64,000 nucleotides of DNA from Arthrobacter sp. V1I9 (GTDB lineage: Bacteria > Actinomycetota > Actinomycetes > Actinomycetales > Micrococcaceae), in contig NZ_JAUSYU010000001.1 in NCBI RefSeq assembly GCF_030817075.1, positions 3,720,001 to 3,784,000 on the forward strand. The letters run 5' to 3'. A program made the translations under genes and the position numbers. The notes under the pieces were generated by a model, which was given only the letters and a program-made list of their open reading frames with translations, was not told the DNA's origin and made no database searches. Shown here piece after piece: positions 35,955-45,604 of this stretch; within the stretch, counting starts at the first letter, position 1, and each line of letters starts with the position of its first letter.

Positions 35955-36473
35955 AGCCGCTCCCGAACCGGCTCTGCTGATGTGGCACGGCATGCTGCGT
36001 AGCTTTACAGAATCGCTGTTATCGGCTCTTGAAAATAGGCGGGGAGTGGCCCCAGGAGGAGTTGCGCTTCGGCAGCCCACCGAGGCATTCCCTGCCCGGA
36101 AAGCCGCCACTCCGGCGCGTTCAAAGACCAAGCCGTGAGCGAAAATGAAACAGTGGAGCCACTCCCCCGCTGCAGTCCCCCGGCGAAGGACACCTCCATC
36201 ACCGATACCAGCAAGTAGTCCTGTTTCAGGAAAACACGTAATGATTACTGGGGTATCTCTCAACTCATCGCCATAGCGTCATAAGCGGAGCCGGCGACGA
36301 GGGCGTTCGTTCGAGACGCGAACGCCACCCCCAGCCGCCGCCGGCTCCACACCGCGCTTCCACTGATCCCCCACACACATTGTCGCTGCGCATTTTCGGC
36401 CGAGAGTCGACGTATATAACGCTGGTTGCCCGGGGCGGCCGGGCAGTCCTCAGCAGGTCCAGCACTTACACGG
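35955..36473. other. 519 bases without a recognised gene
   Basis: Contains an inverted repeat GCGTTCG/CGAACGC near 36303-36326, but no frame resembling a known protein. Probably debris next to the resolvase relic. Confidence 0.4.
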
Positions 36474-36815
36474 TCAATCGGCGCCATTGGCTGCGCTGAT
36501 GAACGTGGACAGCATCTTCGCTTCGGTAGGCATTAGAAATACCTCGAAGGGCTTGATCTGCCCAGCGATTTCAAGGCGGAGGGTGAAGCCATTCGATCCG
36601 GTGCTGGGGCGCGCGGACCAGTTACCGAGGACCGGTGCCAGGTCATGACCCATCAGGACATGGCGCTCTTGCATGTCCCAGGGGGTGCCGGCATCGATCA
36701 GTGTCTTGTGTTCTGCACAGACGTAGGCCTCGTGATAGCCAACAGTGAGGTTTTGGGTGCCCGCTACGAAGGCGGAGCCAGGATTGGTGCACCGTAGCAC
36801 TGAACAGTTAATCAT
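36474..36815 (-). CDS. small hypothetical protein with N-terminal Cys/His site
   Basis: 113 residues. The first 40 residues contain CSVLRCTNPG and YVCAEHK, a Cx4C...CxxH pattern that could bind zinc, followed by a beta-rich region ending in an amphipathic helix (LMPTEAKMLSTFISAANGA). Not recognised. It has no close neighbour on its strand. Confidence 0.5.
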   Translation of the reverse strand: MINCSVLRCTNPGSAFVAGTQNLTVGYHEAYVCAEHKTLIDAGTPWDMQERHVLMGHDLAPVLGNWSARPSTGSNGFTLRLEIAGQIKPFEVFLMPTEAKMLSTFISAANGAD

Positions 36816-37052
36816 TTTGTGACGGTATTGACAGGATGTTGGGGGAATCCTGCGAATCCATCTTGGGATTTCCTTGGCCTGTTAGGCCCGGCCCAAAACG
36901 GGCGCCCACCGTTGATGGGCAGGGTGGGCAACCAAGGGCAGGGATACCGAGGCTTATCCAAGGTTGTCATTTGATGATTGCGGTGGTTGGGGCAATTACC
37001 CGGCCTGGCCTTGAGAGGTACTGGGGGCCATCTGGAGTCCAAAGGAGTCATC

Positions 37053-39150
37053 ATGATCAGGAAGCTTCAATATGCGGCCGGGGCCGGCCAAGTTGATCCT
37101 CTTCCGCGGCGGGCGGGCGCCAGGGCGGGGTTGGCCGCCGCTGCTGCCGGGGCGCTGCTGGCAGCGGCGCTGTCGCCGTTGGCAGCGGCACCGGCCAGCG
37201 CGTCAACAGCCGGAGTTGGGCCTGTAGATCCGTCCACCGGTTTTCCGTCCTGGTTTTCGGACGGCACTGTGAGGCTGCAGCTTTGCTACATGGCTGACGC
37301 CGGGTGCCTCTCGGAGCCGCCAAACGTTGGGGCGCCGGCTTCGTATCCGGACAACTTCCCGGAGGAGGCTTTCTGGTTTGCTGCCGAAGCGGCAGGCGGC
37401 AACCTGGGGCTGTATGAAGCGGCACTGGAAGGTGCGCACACCAACGGGGTTGTGGAGCCTGGTGAGCAGATGGGCTTCGGCCGGCTCCGGTTCATCGTCG
37501 AGAACATCCTTCCCAACGCCTCGTACACGATCACGCACCCTTACGGGGTGAATGTGTTCACCTCTGAGGCGGATCCGAAGAATCCCGCGCTGGGAAGGAT
37601 CAGAGCCACCCTGGACTCCGGCGTGTGCGCGCCCAGCCCCACCGTGCCGTGCGACTGGGCCGGAGTTGGCGCCGCGTTCCTGGGCGATTACAAGGCCGGC
37701 AGCACCGCGACGTTCCTCCGCCAGGTAGGGGCGGCCCCGGGAACCCTGGGCGATATCAACACACCGCGGGCCGTCACGGGAGCGCCTTCGGGCACCAACG
37801 CCGTGATTGTCGCCGGCCCCTAACGCCGGTGGCCCGGGAATCAACACTCTCACCGTGAGCACCTTCACCGTCCAGGGGCTGATTGCGGAGGGTTCCGACG
37901 GCGCCCCCTCCACACCGGATCTCGCTGCAGCCAGTGACAGTGGACGTTCCGCGACGGACAACATCACCAACATCGCCACGCCAACCGTGACCGGTACTGC
38001 GCCGGCGGGCAGCACAGCGCCTGTGCAGCTGATCGTCGACGGAGCAGCGACCCCGGTGGCAACCACACTCTCCGGCGGAAGCTACTCCGCTAGGCTGGCA
38101 CCGCTCACCCCGGGCATCCACAAGATCCAGTCCCGCACAGCAAACCCTGCCTACCTCCCGGACCCCGCAACGGGTTTGGTACCGGCAGACGTGCCGCAGT
38201 ACCTCACCTCCCCGACACTGACGTTCACGGTGGACACCGCCGCCCCGGCAGCCTCCGTCACCGCCCCGTTCCCCTCAACACCAACGCTGGATAACACCCC
38301 GACACTGAATTTCTCCAGTGAAGCCGGTGCCAAGTTCGCATGCCGGCTGCTGCCGAGCAACTCCACCTGGGACCCCACCTGCGCCTCGCCCAAAACCTGG
38401 GATGCACAGGTCAACGGGACGTATGTCTTCGAGGTCCGGGCCACGGACGCCGCCGGCAACGTCAGCGCCACCGCCAGCCGGACCGTTAGGATCGGTGCCG
38501 CCGACACCGTGGCACCCACTGTCGCCAGCCGGGTACCCGCCTCCGGTGCCACCGGCGTCGGTACCGGCACCAACATCACCGCCGCCTTCAGCGAATTCGT
38601 TCAGGGAATCTCCGGCACCACGTTTACACTCCGAAACGCCGCCGGCACCGTAATCCCGGCGACAGTGACCTACGACCAAGCCACCCGGCGAGCAACCCTT
38701 GACCCCACCGCCCTGCTCAATCCGAACACCACCTACACCGCCACCCTGACCGGCGGCACGGCCGCAATCCGGGACCTGGCCAACCGGCCGCTGGCATCAA
38801 CCAACTGGTCATTCACCACAGGCACCGCACCCACCGTGACCTCCCGGACACCCGCAGTCAACGCCACCGGAGTCCTGAGAACGGCCAACATCACCGCGAC
38901 GTTCAGCAAGCCCGTTAACGGCGTCAGCGCCACCACCTTCACCCTGAAGAACACTGCAACCGGTGCGGCGGTAACAGCCACCGTCACCCGCAACGGAACC
39001 ACGAACCAGTGGATCCTCAACCCCGCCACCACACTTGCGGCCAGCACCCGGTACACCGCCACCATCACCGGCGGCCCCGGCACCATCCGCGACGCGGCAG
39101 GCACACCCCTAGCCACCACCAGTTGGAGCTTTACCACCGGCACCCTCTAA
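37053..39150 (+). pseudogene. secreted NFPEEAF-domain protein with Ig-like tail (paralogue A), one-base frameshift
   Basis: ATG 37053 follows AAAGGAG. A signal peptide (GLAAAAAGALLAAALSPLAA) leads to a roughly 220-residue domain: GVGPVDPSTGFPSWFSDGTV, LQLCYMADAGC, YPDNFPEEAFWFAAEA, FGRLRF and ITHPYGVN. The frame hits TAA at 37821-37823; dropping the T at 37821 restores NAGGPGINTLTVSTFTVQGL and a long tail. The tail has an Ig-like region with DNTPTLNFSS and DAAGNVSATASRTV, then two roughly 100-residue Big_5-type domains (ATFSKPVNGVSATTFTLKNT). Intact length would be about 698 residues. The N-terminal domain is shared with the protein at 45605 and is unnamed to my knowledge. Both bracket the oxidase genes. 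Indel may be real or an error. Confidence 0.72.
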
Positions 39151-39259
39151 CCACATAAACCTGAACACGTCGCCTAAGAGGCGGGGAAGGCCGGCTGAGA
39201 GCGGACGGTTTCTAAGAATCCTTGCAACACCTGTTGGTCAGGAGGTAAGTAGTAAATCA

Positions 39260-39301
39260 CGCAAAACGCCCGGCTGCAGTACTCCAGCCGAGCGTTTTGC
39301 G
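39260..39301 (+). terminator. strong hairpin downstream of paralogue A
   Basis: CGCAAAACGC (39260-39269) pairs with GCGTTTTGCG (39292-39301), with an inner CGGCTG/CAGCCG stem. It lies 110 bases after the stop at 39150 and separates paralogue A from the oxidase genes. Confidence 0.7.
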
Positions 39302-40106
39302 CGGGCGTCCCTTGAGCCCTTGGGCGGGCTAAAGCTTGCAACGACCATCCCAAAAACCCTGCCTCGTGCAGCGCCCGAGGATTTTCACTTGGCTACCTCG
39401 ACGCAGCGGTTGATCTCCTCGGCGACGTGCACGTCGAACACGTCCTGGCCAACGCATCACTGACCCGCAAGAACTCTTCAGATACGGCACAGCCAGCAAA
39501 CGATCCTTTCCAACCTTCATTGATCCTCTGCTGTGGCTACGCAAGGAAGCCGTGCTCACCCTGAAGAACCGCCCCACGTCCATTCACATCGCCGCCAAAG
39601 ATCGATTAGCTCACAGGCATGGCCAAAATCATTTACTCCATAGCCAGCCATGAACTTGTTACCTCTCCCTGTTTCCCCCACCCCGCTTAGAGGCTCAGGC
39701 CGTTGTGGGTCTGCTGGGCGGCCGCGAGTGCGCCGCGTGTCTTCCGTGCTCTGGGAGCCTTGTTGCGGGTTGAAGTTACCGTCGACGTAGGCGGCGCTGC
39801 ACGGTCCCGGTCAGCGGTGAGTCTGGCCTACGGCTTCCCTGTCTCCGATGTGGTCAAGGCTCTGTGCAAAGTCTTCCCGCCGTTCTGCTAAGCCATAGCC
39901 CGCTCCAGCATGTACTGATGCACCGTCAAAGGCATAGCGTCCGTCTGGCCCAGCAACTCCATCCCACCACGAGCCCCAACGCTGTCCGATAAGGGCCGTC
40001 TGCATGTTGGCTTACATGGTTTCTCCAAGCCTTAGGGGGATACCGGCGAAGGAATCCCCAAGCTGAGCGGTGCACAGTCAAGGCAATAAACAGAGGGAGA
40101 CCCGTC
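39302..40106. other. 805 bases without a recognised gene
   Basis: Short frames occur on both strands (plus 39703-39891, minus 39329-39583). A plus-strand stretch near 39392-39445 reads GYLDAAVDLLGDVHVEHVLA and looks protein-like but has no start and no family I can name. The oxidase gene's ribosome site (GAGGGAGA) lies at the right end; no clear promoter is identified. Confidence 0.4.
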
Positions 40107-41717
40107 ATGACAATTTCACGCCGCCAAGTTCTGTTGATCGGTGGACTTGGGGTCCTCGGAGCAGGTGGGGCGTTGTTGCCGACGAGATCGGTGGAGGCCA
40201 AGTCCGCCAGCCGGCTCGCCGCCAATGAGATGCCACGGCCCTTCCAGTCAGAGTTCCACCAGGCGCCCTTCCTGGATCCGTATAAGAAGGGCATTGATCC
40301 CGTAGACGGGCGCCCCGTACATTACTACCAGGTGACGGAGAAGGCCACGACGGCTCAGATTTTGCCTCGGCTGACAACACCCATCCTCGGCTACAACGGG
40401 CTGTTCCCCGGGCCCACCATCAGCCTGGACCAAGGCACCAAAGCTGTGTTGCGGGTCCGCAACCAGCTTCCGGCGCTGCATCCGCTGGACGGACACGCCC
40501 TTTCCACCTCCACGCACCTGCATGGGTCCGCGTCGCTGCCGCAGTATGACGGCTATGCCAGCGACATCACCTACCCGGGGTTCTACAAGGATTACCACTA
40601 CCCCAACTTCCAGCCTGCACGGACGCTGTGGTACCACGACCACGGCGTCCACTACACGGCCCAGAATGCCTATTCGGGCCTCGCGGCGCAGTACCACATG
40701 CATGATCCCATCGAACGGAAGCTGCTCCCGCAGGGCCGCTTCGACGTGGCACTGACCATTAACGACGTCATGTTCGCAGCAGACGGATCGCTGGGCTACG
40801 ACGACAACACCCACTCGGGACTTTGGGGTGACGTCATTTTGGTCAACGGTAGGCCGTGGCCCGTTATGAAGGTGCAGAAGCGGGTGTACCGCTTCCGAAT
40901 CCTTAACTGCTCCATCTCCCGTTCCCTGCGGCCGGTGCTCAGTACCGGCGATCCGCTGATCATGGTTGCCACCGATGGCGGACTGATGCCGGCCGCGCAA
41001 AGCGTGGCGAACTACCGCCACGGCGGGGCAGAGCGGTACGAGGTCCTGATCGATTTCCGGAAGTACAAGACCGGGCAGCGGGTCGAGCTCCGGAACCTCT
41101 CCAACCCGAACAACATCGACTACGACTTCACCAACAAGATCATGGCATTCGACGTCACTGACGAGCCGGTGGACACCTCCGACCCCACCTGGAACCGGAT
41201 TCCCACCACCCTGGCCCCCAGTGAAGCCATGTCGCTGACAACAAAACAGTCCGTAAAGACGCGCCAGTTCCGAGTTAAGCGCAACGACGTCACCAACATG
41301 TGGACCATCAACGATGACAGCTGGCAGGACATCATAGCCAGCGGGTACAAAAAAGTGGCTGCGGATCCAGCAGCCAACTCAGTGGAGATATGGGAAATTG
41401 AGAACAAATCAGGCGGCTGGTTCCACCCGCTCCACATCCACCTCGTGGATTTCCAGGTCCTCAGCCGCAACGGGAAAGCACCCTTCGCTTACGAACGCGG
41501 CCCGAAGGACGTGGTGTACATAGGCGAAAACGAGACCGTACGGCTGCTGATGAGGTTCACCCCCCACAAAGGCCTGTACATGATGCATTGCCATAACCTG
41601 CCGCACGAGGACCACGACATGATGACCCAGTTCCGGGTAGGCCTCAAAGCGACAGACGTGGACGAGAACGATCCCATGACCGCCGCTCAGCCTGCATGGG
41701 ACGACGAGAAGGATTGA
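40107..41717 (+). CDS. Tat-exported multicopper oxidase, CotA/bilirubin-oxidase type
   Basis: 536 residues. A twin-arginine signal (SRRQVLLIGGLGVLGAGG) precedes three cupredoxin domains. All four copper motifs are intact: THLHGS (about residue 136), WYHDHGVHYT (about 176), HPLHIHLVDF (about 438) and HCHNLPHEDHDMM (about 494), giving type 1, 2 and 3 sites; Met of the last motif is the axial type 1 ligand. Family chemistry: one-electron oxidation of phenols, metals or pigments with reduction of oxygen to water, outside the cell membrane. Length and motif spacing fit the CotA/phenoxazinone-synthase group. It is the first gene of a run with the anchored protein at 42202 and the second oxidase at 42877. 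Confidence 0.92.
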   Translation: MTISRRQVLLIGGLGVLGAGGALLPTRSVEAKSASRLAANEMPRPFQSEFHQAPFLDPYKKGIDPVDGRPVHYYQVTEKATTAQILPRLTTPILGYNGLFPGPTISLDQGTKAVLRVRNQLPALHPLDGHALSTSTHLHGSASLPQYDGYASDITYPGFYKDYHYPNFQPARTLWYHDHGVHYTAQNAYSGLAAQYHMHDPIERKLLPQGRFDVALTINDVMFAADGSLGYDDNTHSGLWGDVILVNGRPWPVMKVQKRVYRFRILNCSISRSLRPVLSTGDPLIMVATDGGLMPAAQSVANYRHGGAERYEVLIDFRKYKTGQRVELRNLSNPNNIDYDFTNKIMAFDVTDEPVDTSDPTWNRIPTTLAPSEAMSLTTKQSVKTRQFRVKRNDVTNMWTINDDSWQDIIASGYKKVAADPAANSVEIWEIENKSGGWFHPLHIHLVDFQVLSRNGKAPFAYERGPKDVVYIGENETVRLLMRFTPHKGLYMMHCHNLPHEDHDMMTQFRVGLKATDVDENDPMTAAQPAWDDEKD

Positions 41718-42201
41718 TCATGCAAGAAATAAAGCACCATGGCAGGCGCCGGTTTCCCAGCCGCCGTCTGTTGTCGTGGCCAAAGATGCAACTGACTGTA
41801 GGACGTTGGCCGGGCTCCTGGTGGCGGCGCTGATTCCGGTCCCGGTTATCCTCACCGTCCGCACCCTCTTGATAGAACCTGCCATCGAGCCTCCATCTGC
41901 ACTGGGTTGCCGGTTAGGTCCTATACGGGGGAACCCTCACAAAAGAACTTGTGGCTGCCGGAATCGACCCCCGGAAAGTAATGCGATTGAAACGCGGTAA
42001 GCGCCGCGCGGAGGCGTGTTCGTCTTGCTGTAGGTGTCACCAAAGCGTTGTGGGGTTTCAAAGGACCAGACGACGGCCTCTTCCGCGGCGCCGCCCTTCG
42101 CGCGGGCCTGGGAGCTTCAAGACCTCCTCCTAATTGCTCCAAAGGTTTCCGCAGGGGCATGCAAGCAGGATGATCCAATCCGCAACAAAAAAAGGAGCGT
42201 C
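41718..42201. other. 484 bases with possible small broken gene
   Basis: ATG at 41720, two bases after the oxidase stop, opens a 37-codon frame, and an overlapping frame (41776-42000) carries a hydrophobic helix (LAGLLVAALIPVPVILTVRT). The two could be one small membrane protein split by a frameshift. Nothing is recognised between 42000 and the ribosome site of the next gene. Confidence 0.3.
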
Positions 42202-42864
42202 ATGCATCCTCAACGTAACCGTATTCCGGATCGAGGCCTGAGTCGCTGCCAGTTCGGATTGGTACTAAGTGGCGGCGCTTTCCTGCTGCTGGCCGGTGGC
42301 ACCTACGGGGTTGCCGGGCGAAGCCCGCAAAAAATGACTACGAGCGTGACAACAGCATTTGGGTCCTTAGCCATTGTTCGGGCCGGGCGCCTTGCCCGCC
42401 TCAATCCCCAAGGCCAAACGGCCTTCAAAACCTTGGCAGCCGCTGCGTCCTCTATCAACGCAGGCAGGGGCATTGGAGGCGACACGCAGATCAGGCGTGT
42501 CAGCACTACGGAAAAGTCCAGCCCCGACGATCACGGCCACGACAACCGGACGTTGCCAGACCCGGCGTGGCCTGAACCGGTCAACTTGACTTGGGCGGAC
42601 GTCGTGCTGCTGGAAGTGCAACTTCAGAATTCCGGTGCGGTGCCGGTGCTTTTCAGCCCGGGGCAGCTCCGGCTAAAGCTGGGGTCGACGGCTGTGACAG
42701 TCACTCACCGGGACTCCGACCGCACACCCGGTCCGGTAGCACCGCACACCTCGGAGCACCTTCTGATCAGTTACCTGGCACCGCGTGATTCCCCGAAGCT
42801 GGGGCTCTCCGACGAGCAGCAGGGACCGTATTTACCGTCTGGCGCTGCCACCCCTGATTATTAA
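42202..42864 (+). CDS. membrane-anchored protein between the two oxidases
   Basis: 220 residues from ATG 42202, four bases after AAAGGAG; longer in-frame starts lack ribosome sites. One N-terminal membrane segment (FGLVLSGGAFLLLAGGTYGV, about 14-38) anchors an extracytoplasmic part containing a His/Asp patch (DDHGHDNR) and a beta-sandwich-like region (LTWADVVLLEVQLQNSGAVP, VLFSPGQLRLKLGS, VAPHTSEHLLISYL) resembling DUF4352-type folds. It starts the coupled pair with the second oxidase (12-base gap). Could deliver copper or tether the oxidases; this is inference. No named family recognised. Confidence 0.6.
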   Translation: MHPQRNRIPDRGLSRCQFGLVLSGGAFLLLAGGTYGVAGRSPQKMTTSVTTAFGSLAIVRAGRLARLNPQGQTAFKTLAAAASSINAGRGIGGDTQIRRVSTTEKSSPDDHGHDNRTLPDPAWPEPVNLTWADVVLLEVQLQNSGAVPVLFSPGQLRLKLGSTAVTVTHRDSDRTPGPVAPHTSEHLLISYLAPRDSPKLGLSDEQQGPYLPSGAATPDY

Positions 42865-42876
42865 CGAGGCACTGTC

Positions 42877-45225
42877 ATGAACACATTGGACTTCCATATC
42901 AATGAAGGTTTCGTGGTGATGGTGGATGGCTCATTGGTCTACCACCGAGGCTTCGGGGAGCGCCCCACCACCTTGTCGGACGCCAACCCGTCACTGTCGA
43001 TGAGCCCCCGGGTTTTCACTGCGGCCGGAGAGGTTTCGGCAAGCCGGACTTATCCCCTGACCGCCCCGCCGCCACCGCGCGGCAGGCCAACACCGCTGCA
43101 GCCCGACCAGGCAAACCCCGGACAGTATTTGGCGAGGAAGGAATACTGGGCCAGCTATTTTCCGGACCGGACCCTCATCGCCGAAACAGGCAGCATCATC
43201 CGGATAAGGGTGCACAACCATCTTGCGCAGCCGCACGAACTCCGGTTCCACAGCGCTGGCCCGGACGACGGGGATAAAGGCACGGGCCCTATAGCCCCGG
43301 GAGCCTCGTATCTCCTGGAGTTCGACGCACCGGCGCCAGGGACCTACCTGTTCTCGGACCCGGGCAACGAACCGGTGGAGCGGACCCTCGGCCTTTACGG
43401 CGGGCTCGTGGTCATTGACCCGCGGAACGCCTGGCAGCTCTACCCCGGCCCCGACGGAACCGAATTCGAGCGCCAGTGGCTGTGGCTGTGCCACGACGTG
43501 GATCCTGTCTGGGCCCGAATCGCCTCCCGAGGGCGGACGGTCAATCCCGCCTCGACACCGGCGGTACCCAGGTACTTCACCCTCAACGGGTACTCGGGCT
43601 TCCAGTCATTGGCCGTTAGCACCGATGAAGAATTGAACGAGCGGCGGGAGCAGGACACGCTGCCCTCGGGCTTCCCGCGCGAAACCGACGTGCGGAACTT
43701 CAGCGCCTCGCCGGGCGCGGGTGCCATCCGCACCGGCCAGTTGATGAGGATGATCAACGCTGGCGTCGTGGACCACCAGCTGCACTACCACGGCAACCAC
43801 GTCTGGACCGTGCGGGCCAATGGTAAGGATTTCCCGCGCGAACATGGACGGGTCAGCCCGGAGGGTGACGTCATCCTGCAGCACTGGGAGGACACCGTTC
43901 AACTGGAACCGTTGGACCGAAAGGAGTCACTGCTTCCGGTCCGGCGTCCACCGGACGTGGTCAATGAAGTGTGGAACGCCCGAACTGTCGACTGGCGGTA
44001 TCCGATGCACTGCCACGCGGAGCCCTCCCAGACAGCGGCGGGCGGACTCTACCCCGGCGGCCTTGTCGCCGACTGGGTGGTGGCCGCTGATGCCAGCCCT
44101 GATCAAGGTCTGCCGGGGACCGCGGAAGACGGGCACCACAAGTACCGGAGCCAGGTGGAGTTCGCCTCGGACCAACCTCACGAGGGAAGCCCGGAGACGG
44201 AGTTCCTCCAGCGCCCGGACCTGAGCATGGAGTTCGACTTCTTCAACAGGAAGCTGAAGATTCCGAACGGGCCTGAACTCGAATTTTGGAGTTTCGAGAG
44301 CGGCAAGTCAGGGCGAGGGATCCCGGCACCGTTGGTGCGGTTGACGGAGGGCAAGCTGTTTCACGGCACCATCAAACCCAGTAAGAGGGTCCACACCATC
44401 CACTGGCACGGGATCGAACCCGACCCGCGGAACGACGGCGTCGGCCACACCTCCTATGAGGTCTCCGGGCATTACACCTACCAGTGGAGAACAGACGTCG
44501 GCGTGGTCGGAAACCCCAACCGGGGCTCCGCGGGCACCTACTTCTATCACTGCCACGTCAACACGCCACTGCACGTGCAGATGGGCATGTTCGGGCCGAT
44601 CATCATAGATCCCCCGGCCAGTACCCCTCCGCCACCGCGTGGAATGCGCCGCCACTCGGTGCAGGGGCCGCTGTACGACATACCCACCGAGACATTGATT
44701 GCTCCCTACTCCATTGATCCCCGGTGGCACGAACTCAACCACGCAGCCGGCCTGTCCGGGGACGATGCCGGGCTCAACCGCTTTGAACCCAAACACTTCC
44801 TTCTCCTGGGCGGCGCGGTAGCCAGCCGGCCCACTGGGGACAGGGTATGGGCGATCAGCTCGATGCGGGCCAACGTCGCGAAAGAGGGCGTTGCACCCAC
44901 ACTGGTCCGCATGATCAACGTGGACTATTTTCCCACACGTACCAGGTTCCTCAACGAGGCGAACCAACCCGTGGTAATGGCAGAGCTGATCGCCCACGAT
45001 GGCCGCCCCTTCTGGAACACCCCGAACCCGGTCGGCCCCGCGGTTCAGCCCTCGATGGCCGGGCAACCGCTGCTCACCAGCGTGATCAAGTCCGGAGCCG
45101 CGGAGAAGTTTGACTTCCTGCTTCACCCACCGGCGCCGGGGAAATACAAAATCGCCGTCGATTTCCTGCACTGGGTTACAGGTCAGATCCTGGCGACCCG
45201 CACCGTGACTGTGACTGCCTCCTGA
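42877..45225 (+). CDS. large multicopper-oxidase-domain protein without signal peptide
   Basis: 782 residues. Cupredoxin signatures are spread along the chain: HNHLAQPHELRFHSAG (about 110), DHQLHYHGNHVW (about 300), YPMHCHAEPSQTAAGGLYPG (about 370), HTIHWHGIEPDPRNDGVGHT (about 505) and YFYHCHVNTPLHVQMGMFGP (about 555). This spacing and the last motif resemble large MnxG-like or hephaestin-like oxidases rather than the three-domain CotA type. No signal peptide is visible (it begins MNTLDFHINEGFVV), so it is either cytosolic, uses an unrecognised route, or is carried out with the Tat-exported oxidase. The ribosome site is CGAGGCAC. Metal oxidation is possible but not shown. Confidence 0.8.
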   Translation: MNTLDFHINEGFVVMVDGSLVYHRGFGERPTTLSDANPSLSMSPRVFTAAGEVSASRTYPLTAPPPPRGRPTPLQPDQANPGQYLARKEYWASYFPDRTLIAETGSIIRIRVHNHLAQPHELRFHSAGPDDGDKGTGPIAPGASYLLEFDAPAPGTYLFSDPGNEPVERTLGLYGGLVVIDPRNAWQLYPGPDGTEFERQWLWLCHDVDPVWARIASRGRTVNPASTPAVPRYFTLNGYSGFQSLAVSTDEELNERREQDTLPSGFPRETDVRNFSASPGAGAIRTGQLMRMINAGVVDHQLHYHGNHVWTVRANGKDFPREHGRVSPEGDVILQHWEDTVQLEPLDRKESLLPVRRPPDVVNEVWNARTVDWRYPMHCHAEPSQTAAGGLYPGGLVADWVVAADASPDQGLPGTAEDGHHKYRSQVEFASDQPHEGSPETEFLQRPDLSMEFDFFNRKLKIPNGPELEFWSFESGKSGRGIPAPLVRLTEGKLFHGTIKPSKRVHTIHWHGIEPDPRNDGVGHTSYEVSGHYTYQWRTDVGVVGNPNRGSAGTYFYHCHVNTPLHVQMGMFGPIIIDPPASTPPPPRGMRRHSVQGPLYDIPTETLIAPYSIDPRWHELNHAAGLSGDDAGLNRFEPKHFLLLGGAVASRPTGDRVWAISSMRANVAKEGVAPTLVRMINVDYFPTRTRFLNEANQPVVMAELIAHDGRPFWNTPNPVGPAVQPSMAGQPLLTSVIKSGAAEKFDFLLHPPAPGKYKIAVDFLHWVTGQILATRTVTVTAS

Positions 45226-45604
45226 AAGGAGCAAGAGCTGCCGCCCGCGAAAGGTAACAGCAAACGAGAATCAATCACTGGCGCACCCCCGTCCCTAATC
45301 GCGCCATCCTGGTCACTAGGACGCCCCCGAGCAAACACCTTGAACTCCGCGCCCGCCGCGCGGACCAGTCGTAGCGTGCCCATAACGCCGCGTCACCGAC
45401 ATCAATGGCGGAAGCGACACAGTGTGGGCCTTCGTGAAAGTTTTCCTTGCGTCCCTCCCTCCAGGCCGATGTTCAGTGATTCCTTCACAGGAAACGAGCC
45501 GTGCAGGGGCTTTGACAAGGTTTTTCCAACTTGGGTTTCTAGCGTTTCTCCAACTCGGGCTCGTCACAGTGGTTCTTACCAACCGTTCGAATTAGGAGCA
45601 CGAA
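45226..45604 (+). promoter_or_regulatory. intergenic with -35 and tandem repeat before paralogue B
   Basis: TTGACA (45512-45517) is followed by two imperfect tandem copies of about 24 bases, TTTTTCCAACTTGGGTTTCT and TTTCTCCAACTCGGGCTCG (45521-45565), before the AGGAG of the next gene. The repeats could be regulator sites. No -10 at ideal spacing is clear. No gene is seen in the rest of this stretch. Confidence 0.4.

Noticed and set aside
37203..38066. 287-codon minus-strand frame over paralogue A
   Set aside because: Shadow of the plus-strand gene, which has signal peptide, ribosome site and a paralogue at 45605.
44308..45234. 308-codon minus-strand frame over the second oxidase
   Set aside because: Antisense to conserved copper motifs; no family resemblance.
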